A stretch of 64,000 bases of DNA from Bacillus renqingensis (GCF_016464375.1 NZ_JADDIU010000011.1:62001-126000), one strand, 5' to 3'; positions 17,299-26,590 are shown, counted from the stretch's first letter. A program made the numbers and translations. Notes: generated by a model not told the origin, from the sequence alone.

Positions 17299-17796
17299 TT
17301 ACTCTTGCAGTTGATTTAAAATCAGTTTCAATACATCATTCTGTGACATATCATTAGTCAAAATTGTTTCTCCATCAACGCCAAGATAATCGTTTGGATT
17401 CCACCATAAACGTAAAGAGTCTTCTCCAAATTCCATCTTTTTCGAACGAGAGTTGTGACGTATAACTGTTTCCTCAAAAGATAAATCAAAATAATAAGTA
17501 TATGTCTTTTGATTATAGAACTGGATTAAGTTATTCAGCATTCCACCGTAACGTTTTTTATTCAAGATTCCCTCCACAATAACAAATTCACATTTATCTT
17601 TACCATATTCTGCGATTTGGCGAATCAAATCAATTGAAAGGTTCCCATCTCTATCGGGAACCTTCAACATTTCACGGCGAACAACATCCTGAGAAACCAA
17701 CAGCGTTCCATGCCCCAAATGATTTTGAAGACTTTTCGCAGTTGTTGTTTTTCCACTTCCAGAGTTTCCTCGTATAATAATTAGCTTAGATTCCAT
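17299..17796 (-). CDS. Small P-loop kinase (zeta/uridine-kinase-like)
   Basis: A 165-residue nucleotide-binding protein with Walker A GNSGSGKTTTAK (residues about 8-19), a DVVRREMLKVPD segment and a lid-like HNSRSKKMEFGEDSLRLWW region. Such proteins phosphorylate small molecules or nucleosides; the substrate is not predictable. The ATG at 17794-17796 follows GGGGAG and is preferred to an earlier in-frame start. No partner antitoxin gene is seen, which argues against a zeta toxin. Confidence 0.7.
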   Translation of the reverse strand: MESKLIIIRGNSGSGKTTTAKSLQNHLGHGTLLVSQDVVRREMLKVPDRDGNLSIDLIRQIAEYGKDKCEFVIVEGILNKKRYGGMLNNLIQFYNQKTYTYYFDLSFEETVIRHNSRSKKMEFGEDSLRLWWNPNDYLGVDGETILTNDMSQNDVLKLILNQLQE

Positions 17797-18453
17797 ATTC
17801 TCCCCTACGCATCCTAATTGCCTTCTATTTGTATAATCTTCCATTGGCTATAACAATATTTTATTCCTTTAATCCATTCTATATTGAAATTAATTATTCC
17901 TTCTTTTATTAACGGGTAGCATATACTATACAATAAACATCCCTTGACAATTTTGTTTAGCTATAATACTAAATTGAAAAGGAATTATTTCATTGAATTT
18001 TTGGTTGATACGAAGAAAAACGGATTTCGGGGTAACGAGAAGCGGTTATTCCTAAATGATGAACATAAGAAGAAAACGGATGAAAATAATTATTAGTAAA
18101 AGCATTAGGTATTGTACTTTTGTTTCACATGTACTCAATAGAATTGTGAGTATAGAAAAGGAGGAAAAAACATCCTGTGATCTTACTGTACGATTGTTGA
18201 CCAACCATTTTGTGACCAACAATCTCGATGATCTGTGGAATAGCCCCCCAAACAAACTCTAACTGTATTTCCCTAAGAATCCAATCACAGCTAACAGTAT
18301 CACAAGCCTTTTTTACAGGAAGCAATAGCAGCTAAGTGGAATCGAAGACAAGCAGACTAATTCTGTGTAATTTACGTTCTTCAAATGCAACTTTAAGTAC
18401 TTCTTTTTCATCTTTTGACCAATCCCCCTGCTTTCCTTAAGCTTTCTCTTTGG
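17797..18453. other. Long gene-poor region with decayed sequence
   Basis: About 650 bases between the kinase and AraC genes. Apart from the GNAT remnant at the right side I see only short overlapping frames on both strands with no convincing ribosome site or family signature. Confidence 0.5.
18230..18442 (-). pseudogene. Worn remnant of a GNAT acetyltransferase gene
   Basis: On the minus strand the frame from about 18440 reads GDWSKDEKEVLKVAFEERKL then HRISLLVFDST. This resembles the acetyl-CoA-binding helix and HRISL strand of RimL-type GNAT enzymes. Stops and frame changes follow (AAIASCKKGL, then a segment with WILREIQ). Only the C-terminal half is recognisable. Confidence 0.42.
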
Positions 18454-19335
18454 TTATTGATATTGATTACGGTATATTTTGGGAGTTAATCCAGTGCTTT
18501 TCTTAAACTGTTTGCAAAAATAAGCAGGGTCATCATAACCAACCTCACTAGCAATTTCTTGAATAGGAGAATTAGTGTTTTTCAGTAATGATTTTGCTTC
18601 TTCCATCCGCAGCCGAGTATGTAGCTGGGCGGGAGTAATAGAATAAGCATCTTTGATAAGTTGAATGATATAAGCTTTATGATAGGAAAATTCTTGTGAT
18701 AAGTTTGCAAGCGAAAAGGGCTGTTTAGTATGAGCAGCTATATACGCATAAATTTGTGATGCCAAGTTTTTGGAACTATCCTTATAGTTTTTTTGTTGTA
18801 AAGTAGAAAGGATACTCAAAAAAAGTTGCTGAGCTTCTAGCTCACCGATTTTAGCGGGTAAGAAACGTTTTTCCCGAAATTTATGGTTGATTTCTACTTC
18901 AACTAAGCTGTTCATAGTGTATAACAATTGCTCCAAAGTATCCTCTTCTAAATGACCATTTTTACTTAAGAAGAACGAGAAATCATCTTTTTTGTAGTAT
19001 TTCTTTTGATTCATCATTTTTCTTTGTTGTGCTTTTGTTGTTAATTCATACTGAAAATTACCTGTTGTAGAGAAATGCAGCCAATTGAAGTGAGTCTCCT
19101 CCATGCATGGACGATAACCTTTGTGTAATTTACCTGATGAAAGAATGAGATAGTCCCCTCTTTTTAGAGAATATTGGTATCCTTCCTCCTGTAAAAAGAG
19201 TGTTCCTTGTTTCATTACGATTAAGTCAAAGGTTTCGTTCATCACACGTCTTTCATGCACATCACCAGGACGAAAAACTGAAGTTCCTGAAACTACTAAA
19301 TGTGGCATGGGCGGTGAAATAAATTCAATATACAT
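18454..19335 (-). CDS. AraC-family regulator with N-terminal cupin, for the GH127 locus
   Basis: A 293-residue regulator. The N-terminal cupin (residues about 10-90, VMKQGTLFLQEEGYQYSLKR) is the likely sugar-binding part. The C-terminal AraC double HTH occupies about 190-290 (SLANLSQEFSYHKAYIIQLI and IQEIASEVGYDDPAYFCKQF). Its ATG follows AAGGTGATG. It is divergent from the symporter/GH127 operon, so it probably activates that operon in response to an arabinose-containing compound. Confidence 0.85.
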   Translation of the reverse strand: MYIEFISPPMPHLVVSGTSVFRPGDVHERRVMNETFDLIVMKQGTLFLQEEGYQYSLKRGDYLILSSGKLHKGYRPCMEETHFNWLHFSTTGNFQYELTTKAQQRKMMNQKKYYKKDDFSFFLSKNGHLEEDTLEQLLYTMNSLVEVEINHKFREKRFLPAKIGELEAQQLFLSILSTLQQKNYKDSSKNLASQIYAYIAAHTKQPFSLANLSQEFSYHKAYIIQLIKDAYSITPAQLHTRLRMEEAKSLLKNTNSPIQEIASEVGYDDPAYFCKQFKKSTGLTPKIYRNQYQ

Positions 19336-19375
19336 GAAACATCACCTTACTAATATTATTATAGTCATCATAAAT

Positions 19376-19396
19376 GAAAAGCGTTTACATATCAAC
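19376..19396 (-). promoter_or_regulatory. cre-like element in the divergent promoter region
   Basis: On the minus strand TGTAAACGCTTTTCA resembles the CcpA consensus TGNAARCGNWWWCA but carries one extra base in the right arm. It is a plausible but imperfect catabolite-repression site for a sugar-use operon. Confidence 0.3.
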
Positions 19397-19553
19397 CTTT
19401 TTTAAATAAACCAATAAAAAATAACTTAAGAAATCTTAATTTTATACAATAAAAAAGACGAATATCATCCATCTTTATCAAAATGTAAGCTCTATTTTTG
19501 GCATTTATGTATCCGTTAACATGGATATATCAAATATAAGGGAGCGAGCTCAC

Positions 19554-20804
19554 ATGATGAAAGTTTTAAGCAATTATCGTTTTTCAATTATCTTATTGTT
19601 GGGGGTCGTCATAGGCGCTATTGCAGGTTTTGTTATGGGACCAAAAGCAGAAGCTTTGAAGCCAATTGCGGATATCTTTTTGAATTTGGTATTTTGTTTG
19701 ATTGTACCGATTGTCTTTACTTCAATTGCTAGTTCTATCGCTAACATGGAAAATGTCGGGAAACTAAAGAAAGTTCTCCTGATTTTTCTTGTGGTGGTGA
19801 TTGCTTCCGGTGTCATCACTTCTATACTTGCTCTAGCTACAACCTCGATTTTCCCACCTACAAATGGTGATTCCGTCAATATAGGAACAAATGACGAAAA
19901 AATAAAGTCTAGTTTGAATATTGTAAATATGTTAACAGTTTCTGATTTCTCTCAATTACTGTCAAAGGATAATATGCTACCGCTAATTATCTTCTCTATC
20001 ATGTTTGGAATTGGGGTGAGCCTGTTAGGTAGTAAAGCTGTACAGATAAAAAAACTCTTAAATAATGGAACTGATGTACTCACTAAAATGGTAGAGATGG
20101 TCATGAAATTAGCACCGCTCGGAATCGCTTGCTACTTTGCCTCCATGATCGGCCAAATGGGAGGTCAAGTCGTTTCCTCAATTGCACGAGTTTCGCTGAT
20201 TTATGTGGTTTTCTGTGTTCTGTTTTTTGTTTTGACTTCTACCCTATACACTTATTGGGGTGGCGGAGTTGAAGGTGTGAAAGCTTATTGGCGCAACATT
20301 ACTCTACCAATGACTACTGCCATGGGCACTTGTAGTTCAACGGCTTGTATTCCAGTTAATCTGCTGGCTAGTGAAAAAATGGGAATTCCTAAGTATATCT
20401 GTGATATTGTGATTCCTTTGGGAGGAAGCACCCATAAAAATGGAGTTGTTAGTGTACAAATCATGAAGATTGCATTTTTATTTGCCGTTTTTGAACGGTC
20501 ATTTGGGATGAAGGAAATGTTGACTGCAATCTTTGTAGCGGTTATTAGTGGAATTATCGTAGGAACAATTCCTAGTGGCGGATTTATTGGAGAAATGTTT
20601 ATTTGTACCGCATTAGGATTTCCTACAGAGGCAATCCCAATTATCGTGATTATGGGAACGTTGACCGATCCATTCTGTACCATGGTGAATGTTACTTCGG
20701 ATCCAGCGATTTCAATGGTGATTGCTCGTTTAATGGAAGGGAAAAACTGGGTGAAAAAGAAATTACCTCGAAACGTTAAAGCAAGGGAACTTGGGGAGGA
20801 GTGA
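19554..20804 (+). CDS. Dicarboxylate/amino acid:cation symporter (DAACS family) in a glycosidase operon
   Basis: A 416-residue membrane protein of the DAACS (GltP/SstT-like) family. It has the serine-rich hairpin signature (TTAMGTCSSTACIPVN) and the late NVTSDPAISM, corresponding to the substrate-site NMDG/NVTGD-type motif. These carriers use sodium or protons to import dicarboxylates or amino acids. The ATG follows GGGAG; an in-frame extension upstream has no good site. It is eight bases from the GH127 gene. Sugar uptake would be unusual for this family, which makes an amino-acid-linked arabinoside an attractive substrate. Confidence 0.85.
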   Translation: MMKVLSNYRFSIILLLGVVIGAIAGFVMGPKAEALKPIADIFLNLVFCLIVPIVFTSIASSIANMENVGKLKKVLLIFLVVVIASGVITSILALATTSIFPPTNGDSVNIGTNDEKIKSSLNIVNMLTVSDFSQLLSKDNMLPLIIFSIMFGIGVSLLGSKAVQIKKLLNNGTDVLTKMVEMVMKLAPLGIACYFASMIGQMGGQVVSSIARVSLIYVVFCVLFFVLTSTLYTYWGGGVEGVKAYWRNITLPMTTAMGTCSSTACIPVNLLASEKMGIPKYICDIVIPLGGSTHKNGVVSVQIMKIAFLFAVFERSFGMKEMLTAIFVAVISGIIVGTIPSGGFIGEMFICTALGFPTEAIPIIVIMGTLTDPFCTMVNVTSDPAISMVIARLMEGKNWVKKKLPRNVKARELGEE

Positions 20805-20811
20805 ACATAAT

Positions 20812-23043
20812 ATGACTAATGAAGTAGAAACTAAAATCAAAGAAATAGCAATCGCAAAACAGGATATTTCTGACATTTATTTAGGTAACTTAGGAACGGT
20901 TGATACAGATTTACACTTGCCTAAAATGGGAAAGCAAGGGAGTCAATTTAGCTGGCAGTCTTCAGAGATTCTTTTTATTAGCCACGAGGGAAAAGTAACC
21001 CGGCCTACTTACGGTGTAGGGAATCGAGAAGTAACATTGACAGTGACAGCGAAGTATGGTGAGGCGACTGTCACTCATAATTTCGTAGCGACAGTTTTAG
21101 AAGAAGTTCCTGAAAATACTATCGTTGAAGTATTTGACTTGGAAATAACAAGCAGTGAAGCTGCGGATCATCTTCCTAGTGTTTGCGTGGTCAAACTGGA
21201 TGATCAAACCTATTCTACCGCTGATGTGACATGGCCAGAGGAGCTAAATATAGAAGGAAACCATCAAGAGATTAATGGACAAGTGGCAGGAAGCGATTTA
21301 ATAGTAAAATTGCAGATTAAACCAGATAAAAGATTGGAGAAAGAGATACCAAAAAAGCTTGTCACTAAAGCCACTCAATTGATAGAGGATTCTATCTATA
21401 AAACCTCTGCTGAAAGGATGCTTGTCCATTTAAAAGAGGTTTGCGTAGATCAGTTGCTATACAGTTTTCGTGAAGCAGCAGGACTTCCAACTGCAAGTGC
21501 TAAGCCCATGACAGGCTGGGATGCACCTGAAGGGAATTTACGCGGGCATACAACCGGCCACTATCTTTCCGCATTATCTTTAGCCACGTATGTAACATCG
21601 AATAAGGTATTTCAGGAAAAAGTGGATTATTTGGTAGCAGAGTTAGCTAAATGTCAAATTGCAATGGAACAACGAGGGATGCACCCAGGCTTCCTAAGCG
21701 CCTACAATGAAAAACAATTTGATTTACTGGAGACCTATACCACCTATCCTACTATTTGGGCTCCTTACTACACGTTGGATAAAATTTTAAATGGCTTATT
21801 GGACAGCTTTGAATTTGCAGGCAATCATCAAGGGTTGTTAGTAGCAAGGAATATTGGGGATTGGGTCTACAGGCGTTTACAACGTCTTAGCCGTCAACAA
21901 CTTAATAAAATGTGGTCCATCTACATCGCTGGTGAATTTGGCGGGATGATCTCTGCCATGATGCGCCTATACCATTTCACCAAAGAAAATCAATATTTAA
22001 CAACTGCACTTCTATTTGAAAATGATAAACTCTTTATCCCGATGATAGCCAATACAGATACTTTAAACGGGATTCACGCGAATCAGCATATCCCGCAAAT
22101 TATCGGTGCGTTGGACATCTATGAAGAAACGGGTGAAAAAAAATACTTGAAACTTGCCGAGAATTTCTGGCAGATGGTGGTTCATCATCACGCATATTCT
22201 ATCGGCGGTGTTGGAGAAACGGAAATGTTTAAGCAAGCCGATCATATCGCAAGTTATTTAACGACAAAAACTGCTGAAAGCTGTGCTAGCTACAATATGT
22301 TGAAATTGACAAAGAAGCTGTTTGATCTAAATCCTAAAGCAGCATACTTTGATTATTATGAAAACACCTTGCATAACCATCTGTTAGCGGCTACTAGTCA
22401 CTCCTTCGATGGTGGAACGACCTACTTTATGCCACTTGCTCCTGGCGGACAAAAAAGATTCGACACTAGCGAAAATACTTGCTGTCATGGTACTGGTTTA
22501 GAGACTCTATTACGCTTCCAAAAGGATATTTATGCTTTCAATGATACAACCGCTTATGTAAATCTTTTCTATCCGAGCCGGGTAAAATGGAAGGAAAAAA
22601 ATGTAACACTCCAACAAAATTTACAAGCTAACTGCTTCTCTTTGCAAATTCAAGGTAATGGACATTTTACCTTAATGATTCGTGCGCCTAAATGGGCTGA
22701 TATTCAAGAAGTTACGGTAGATGGAAGTCAGTTCTCTTATCAAGTTGTTGATGGTTTTATCCAGTTAGAAAATGACTGGCAGGATAGTCAAGTTACGGTG
22801 TCTTTTAAAGCCATTACAAGAATCCATCGAGCTAACGATAATGAACGTATCTTTTCGATTACTTACGGTCCAGATCTCTTAGTCTACTGCTGTGAAGAAC
22901 GGGATTATCAGAAAGTAACCTCATCAGAGCTATCTCAAAAAATTAAAAACATAGATGGCAAGCTCTTTTTAGGTGAAAGAGAATTACGCCCGTTAAATCA
23001 AATAAATCATGAGCATTACCATGCCTATTTTGAAGAAGTGTAG
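20812..23043 (+). CDS. GH127-family beta-L-arabinofuranosidase with N-terminal Ig-like region
   Basis: A 743-residue glycoside hydrolase. Residues about 1-180 look like bacterial Ig-type beta domains (QFSWQSSEILFISHEGKVTR, then VTLTVTAKYGEATVTHNF). From about 190 the GH127 catalytic (alpha/alpha)6 barrel follows, with GWDAPEGNLRGHTTGHYLSA, ATYPTIWAPYYT-like segments and the zinc and nucleophile cysteines in ENTCCHGTGLET. GH127 enzymes release beta-L-arabinofuranose, for example from hydroxyproline-linked arabinosides. There is no signal peptide, so it acts inside the cell on imported substrate. The ATG has a GGGAGGAG site. It is preceded by the DAACS symporter and an AraC gene. Confidence 0.86.
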   Translation: MTNEVETKIKEIAIAKQDISDIYLGNLGTVDTDLHLPKMGKQGSQFSWQSSEILFISHEGKVTRPTYGVGNREVTLTVTAKYGEATVTHNFVATVLEEVPENTIVEVFDLEITSSEAADHLPSVCVVKLDDQTYSTADVTWPEELNIEGNHQEINGQVAGSDLIVKLQIKPDKRLEKEIPKKLVTKATQLIEDSIYKTSAERMLVHLKEVCVDQLLYSFREAAGLPTASAKPMTGWDAPEGNLRGHTTGHYLSALSLATYVTSNKVFQEKVDYLVAELAKCQIAMEQRGMHPGFLSAYNEKQFDLLETYTTYPTIWAPYYTLDKILNGLLDSFEFAGNHQGLLVARNIGDWVYRRLQRLSRQQLNKMWSIYIAGEFGGMISAMMRLYHFTKENQYLTTALLFENDKLFIPMIANTDTLNGIHANQHIPQIIGALDIYEETGEKKYLKLAENFWQMVVHHHAYSIGGVGETEMFKQADHIASYLTTKTAESCASYNMLKLTKKLFDLNPKAAYFDYYENTLHNHLLAATSHSFDGGTTYFMPLAPGGQKRFDTSENTCCHGTGLETLLRFQKDIYAFNDTTAYVNLFYPSRVKWKEKNVTLQQNLQANCFSLQIQGNGHFTLMIRAPKWADIQEVTVDGSQFSYQVVDGFIQLENDWQDSQVTVSFKAITRIHRANDNERIFSITYGPDLLVYCCEERDYQKVTSSELSQKIKNIDGKLFLGERELRPLNQINHEHYHAYFEEV

Positions 23044-23044
23044 A

Positions 23045-23238
23045 ATAGAGTGAACATGCCCCATCCATTGTCGTGTACACTTTTCCAAAAGTGAAGGGCT
23101 TGAGACATTCCTTTCATGTTCAAGTCCTCCACCACGACAGCATCAAAGTTAGAAGCGAGTTCTTTTGACTTATGGTGAAGAAAATTCATACGCTGATTTG
23201 CTACTTTTTCATGTAACAATTCCGTTTCCTATCGTAAA
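23045..23238 (-). mobile_element. Internal fragment of an IS200/IS605 TnpB (OrfB) gene
   Basis: The minus strand reads ELLHEKVANQRMNFLHHKSK, then ASNFDAVVVEDLNMKGMSQA and HDNGWGMF. This is the conserved TnpB stretch that includes the VVVEDLNMKGM catalytic region. Both ends are missing, including the zinc-finger region. The fragment abuts the stop codon of the GH127 gene. Confidence 0.82.
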
Positions 23239-23260
23239 ACTTGAATTTTCAAACCAAAAT

Positions 23261-23285
23261 GCACTGTTTATGCAGTGCGTTTTTG
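23261..23285 (+). terminator. Terminator downstream of the GH127 gene
   Basis: The stem GCACTG/CAGTGC (23261-23266 with 23273-23278), a six-base loop and then GTTTTTG. It would end transcription of the symporter/GH127 operon after crossing the TnpB remnant. Confidence 0.65.
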
Positions 23286-23369
23286 TATGTATTTTAAATT
23301 TAATAATTATAGAAAGCCCCCATATCTAATGATTGGGCTGTGTTAATATGCCATTTTGATTTTGACACA

Positions 23370-23503
23370 CTGTTGATTGGAGTGGAGGGCGCTTGACTCC
23401 TGCGGGATAGACGAGTCTCGGGAGACCCCACAGGCGCGTTTAGCGCCGAGGAGGCTCCAGGACTCGCCCGCGGAAAGCAAGCGCCCGGAACGGAAATCAA
23501 CAG
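23370..23503. repeat. Bacillaceae intergenic inverted-repeat element (CTGTTGATT...AATCAACAG)
   Basis: A 134-base GC-rich element in AT-rich surroundings, bounded by CTGTTGATT and AATCAACAG. Internal words such as GACTCCTGCGGGA, GGAGACCCC, CGCCGAGGAGGCTC and CCCGCGGAAAGC are typical of a repeat I recognise from many Bacillus genomes, between genes and in many copies. It can fold into a branched structure. Its function is not known. Confidence 0.85.
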
Positions 23504-23776
23504 ACAAATTGAATGCAGCCAATAAGGTAAAATCAAATTTTTAGACCAAGGGGATAGTATGGTCCAAAAGCACAAACATTGTAAGACATGTAGCGTAGAG
23601 GTTTCCATAAATAGGTGATTCCTTAGAAAGAGAAGGAATAGAAAAACCATAAACAAATAGCCATAGATCAGCGACTTGAAAAACTTCCAATATAAACAAG
23701 TGGAAATATTTATTTAAGTTTTTATTCACTTCAGCCTTTTAACAAGAACTCCCTCCCATACTTTTCTTACAAATTA

Positions 23777-24253
23777 TTAAACATGTTTTATTGCCTTGAT
23801 ATGCTGAATGTGTATTCCTATATGTCCGATACCAATAATGATTGCAGACATGATTAGCCAAATAACTTTTCCATAAATCCCTAATAGTAAAAAAGCCATG
23901 ACTGGCAAACTTGCGCCAGGAACGGGAATCCCGAAAAAACTACGATAAAAATTTTCTTCTGTATGTTCATTAATAAAATATCTAACCCAACTTATCTCAT
24001 AAAGAATCATCAGTAAAAATGATGCGATCAGCCACGAACTCCATGGTGAAAAGGCCGCAATGTTATAGTCGCTAAAAATCATTATGCTGCCCGTACAGCA
24101 TACTTGTCCAACACGCTCAAACAATACTAATATTTTGTTTTCATGGGTGCTATCATAATCTATCGGCTTATTCTTACTCCAAATGACATTCGGAATCCAT
24201 AACATCAACAAATAGATCAGACCTACATATGAAAATCCTAAATGGCCGAACAT
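23777..24253 (-). CDS. Hypothetical four-helix membrane protein
   Basis: A 158-residue hydrophobic protein with about four or five membrane segments, beginning MFGHLGFSYVGLIYLLMLW. A KNKPIDYDSTHENKIL loop and a WVRYFINEHTEENFYRSFFG loop lie between helices. A GGGGGG-type ribosome site precedes the ATG. I do not recognise a named family. It lies between a repeat and the flavin oxidoreductase gene, and nothing indicates a joint role. Confidence 0.65.
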   Translation of the reverse strand: MFGHLGFSYVGLIYLLMLWIPNVIWSKNKPIDYDSTHENKILVLFERVGQVCCTGSIMIFSDYNIAAFSPWSSWLIASFLLMILYEISWVRYFINEHTEENFYRSFFGIPVPGASLPVMAFLLLGIYGKVIWLIMSAIIIGIGHIGIHIQHIKAIKHV

Positions 24254-24321
24254 AAAATCCCCCCTGAAAAACTCACTAAATAGTGAAATAATGGAAATAG
24301 TATGGAATAGAAAATAATAAA

Positions 24322-24383
24322 GTGCCTGGCAGCACCCGATTACTGCCGAAGGTTTTCGACAAATTCCTAGTGCTGACAGGCAC
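24322..24383. repeat. GTGCCTG...CAGGCAC inverted-repeat element
   Basis: Outer arms GTGCCTGGCAGCAC (24322-24335) and GTGCTGACAGGCAC (24370-24383) enclose a smaller inverted pair (GCCGAAGG, TTTTCGAC). This resembles the GGTGCCTGACACC family of Bacillus intergenic repeats. It is six bases beyond the stop codon of the oxidoreductase gene and may serve as its terminator. A fragment with GGTGCCTGACACC also occurs at 31015-31028. Confidence 0.65.
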
Positions 24384-24389
24384 CGTCTT

Positions 24390-26366
24390 TCAGACTGTTT
24401 CTAATACTTTATTCCTGCTATTGTTGGTGACAAGTGATTCAAGGACATATGCTTTTTCAAATCCACCTTTAGTGGCATCGGCAAGTGATGTATGACCTGC
24501 TGCATCTCCAATTACAAAGAAATTGCCTATCTCTTTGCTCAATGGCTTCTCCAATGGATTATATGGCTGCACACCCATGGCAATGACAACTTGGTCGGCT
24601 TCAATTTCCATCTTTTCCCTAGATTCTTTCTTCTCTACTAAAACCCCATTAGGCAGGATCTTACTTACTTTATGATCGGTAATGATTTTGACATTCATAT
24701 TCTTTAACTTGTTCAACAGCCTTGCTCTCGTTTCTGGGCTTATTTTATTGCCCGTTTTAGTCGGCACTTCAACAAGGGTCACATCATTGCCTTCTTCCAA
24801 AAGTCTGCGGGCAGTACTATGACAAACCATGCCGCTTCCCAAAACAGCAATCTTTTTGTCATGGAAAATGTTGTTTTCAAGTTTCACATCCCTATAGTTG
24901 CATACATTCGGCAGATCATATCCCTCTATATCGGGTACTAGCGGTGTTCCTCCTGTCGCCAGAAAAACGGCGTAAGGATCGGCGGATTTGATTTCTTCAA
25001 TAGAAGCCTCTGTATTCAGCCTGATATCAACCTTTAAACGTTCCATTTCATTGCAAAGATAACGAACATACTTTTGCATTTTCTTTTTATAGACGGGATC
25101 TGTCACCAGGTTCAGTTGGCCGCCGAGCCTGTCTTTCTTCTCAAACAGTGTTACATCATAACCTTTAATAGTAATTACTCTTGCAGCCTCTATTCCCCCA
25201 GGCCCGCCGCCAACAATCACAACACGCCGCTTTTCAGCAATAGGAGGCATTTCCGCAAATTCAAGTTCCCGTCCTGCCCTGACGTTGATTGAGCATTCCA
25301 CATGGCCCTTTGAATAAATACAGTGCAGGCAGGAAATACACATCCTAATTTCCTTTTCGCGTCCTTCCGTTACTTTGCGCACCCAATCAGGATCAGCGAT
25401 TTGTCCCCTTCCAATGGCGACAAAGTCAGCTTTCCCTTCCGCTAAAACCGCTTCCACAAATTTCGGATCGCGAATATTGCCGACCGTAATTACCGGGATG
25501 GTCACTTGTTTTTTTATCTCCTCGGCAAGGTAGACCCTCCATCCTTCTTCAAATAACGGAGATTCGATTACTTTTTCCATAGTATTATAGTTTCCCGCAC
25601 TTGCATGTAATCCGTCTGTGCCTATTTTCTCCAAATAGCGGCTGATTTCCCGGCTTAATTGGATATCGATCCCGCCTTCCTCAAATTCGTCCACGCTAAG
25701 CCGGACGGTTACAGGGAAATCTGCTCCGCATTGTTTTTTAATGCCTGTAATAATTTCCTCTAAGAATCTCATTCTATTTTCAAAACTGCCGCCATACTCA
25801 TCGGTACGTAGATTCGTGTTGGGACTTAGGAATTGATTTATTAAGTATCCATGCGCGCCGTGCAGTTCCACTCCATCGATGCCGGCGATTTTGCATCGAA
25901 AGGCACCTGCAATAAATTTATTAATGATTTCCTTGACCTCTGCTGTTGTTAATTCCCTCGGTTCTTCACCAACTGCTGCACAGGTAACCGGGCTTGGAGC
26001 GACAATTTGCTTTCCCCCGGTCAGCAAGGAATTCGATTCTCTGCCTGCATGATGAAGTTGGACAAAAATTTTGGCCCCATATTTATGTATCGCATTCGCC
26101 AGACGATGAAACCCTGGTATGAAGCAGTCCTCATCTATCCTTAACTGGTTAGCAGCTCCTCTTCCCAATTCATTGTCAATCGTTGTAAATTCAGTAATGA
26201 TTAAACCCGTTCCTCCTTTTGCCCTTTCTTCATAATAACGAATCTGGTGGTCTGTCATTTCCCCATTAGGACCGGCCAGGCCTGTGCCCATAGCAGGCAT
26301 AACAACTCTATTCTTCAGTGTTAAATGCCCTATTCTTCCTTCCTCCAATACATGTTGATAACTCAT
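24390..26366 (-). CDS. FMN/FAD/4Fe-4S ene-reductase (2,4-dienoyl-CoA reductase / old-yellow-enzyme fusion)
   Basis: A 658-residue enzyme of the FadH/BaiCD/TMADH type. Residues 1 to about 330 are an old-yellow-enzyme barrel (FVQLHHAGRESNS, VELHGAHGYLINQFLSPNTNLRTDEYGG). A four-cysteine cluster near 340-357 (CISCLHC then C after eight residues) should bind 4Fe-4S; the spacing is shorter than in E. coli FadH. From about 378 an FAD/NAD domain follows (VVIVGGGPGGIEAARV). These enzymes reduce activated double bonds with NAD(P)H. The ATG at 26364-26366 follows GGGAGG; an earlier ATG is not used. The substrate is unknown. Confidence 0.86.
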   Translation of the reverse strand: MSYQHVLEEGRIGHLTLKNRVVMPAMGTGLAGPNGEMTDHQIRYYEERAKGGTGLIITEFTTIDNELGRGAANQLRIDEDCFIPGFHRLANAIHKYGAKIFVQLHHAGRESNSLLTGGKQIVAPSPVTCAAVGEEPRELTTAEVKEIINKFIAGAFRCKIAGIDGVELHGAHGYLINQFLSPNTNLRTDEYGGSFENRMRFLEEIITGIKKQCGADFPVTVRLSVDEFEEGGIDIQLSREISRYLEKIGTDGLHASAGNYNTMEKVIESPLFEEGWRVYLAEEIKKQVTIPVITVGNIRDPKFVEAVLAEGKADFVAIGRGQIADPDWVRKVTEGREKEIRMCISCLHCIYSKGHVECSINVRAGRELEFAEMPPIAEKRRVVIVGGGPGGIEAARVITIKGYDVTLFEKKDRLGGQLNLVTDPVYKKKMQKYVRYLCNEMERLKVDIRLNTEASIEEIKSADPYAVFLATGGTPLVPDIEGYDLPNVCNYRDVKLENNIFHDKKIAVLGSGMVCHSTARRLLEEGNDVTLVEVPTKTGNKISPETRARLLNKLKNMNVKIITDHKVSKILPNGVLVEKKESREKMEIEADQVVIAMGVQPYNPLEKPLSKEIGNFFVIGDAAGHTSLADATKGGFEKAYVLESLVTNNSRNKVLETV

Positions 26367-26561
26367 CGATTGGTTTCCTCCCTTTAGGATGCTCAATTCT
26401 TCACAAAATATAGTTCTAATTATATTAAAACATAATTAAAGCGTTTTTAATTTGAAATTTTTGTGATAATTATAAAACTGCCTTACCTCTCGATTTGTCC
26501 TAGATGGCTTTCGAAAAACGTTCCATAGTAGTGGTTCGAGGGCGGTGCATAAAAAATATTG

Positions 26562-26590
26562 TTGACATACATTATCATTTGTTTTACAGT
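26562..26590 (+). promoter_or_regulatory. Possible promoter of a transcribed leader ahead of the EamA gene
   Basis: TTGACA, a 17-base spacer and TACAGT (four of six matches to the -10 consensus). A transcript from here would meet the strong terminator at 26658 before reaching the transporter gene at 26758. Confidence 0.4.

Larger units (their letters stand above)
23236..23776. other. Gene-free stretch with a terminator and a Bacillaceae intergenic repeat
   Basis: About 540 bases. It holds the hairpin at 23261 and the GC-rich repeat at 23370-23503. The remaining frames, for example on the minus strand at 23541-23729, lack ribosome sites and recognisable motifs. Confidence 0.55.

Noticed and set aside
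17299-17796. Zeta toxin of a toxin-antitoxin pair
   Set aside because: The Walker A motif fits, but no small antitoxin gene is adjacent, and the sequence resembles general small P-loop kinases equally well.
18056-18262. Plus-strand frame of 68 codons between the kinase and AraC genes
   Set aside because: No good ribosome site for its start and no family signature; overlapping frames occur on the other strand, as expected for decayed AT-rich DNA.
19376-19396. A firm cre site for the GH127 operon
   Set aside because: The arms fit, but the spacing is one base too long for the consensus. Kept only as a low-confidence feature.
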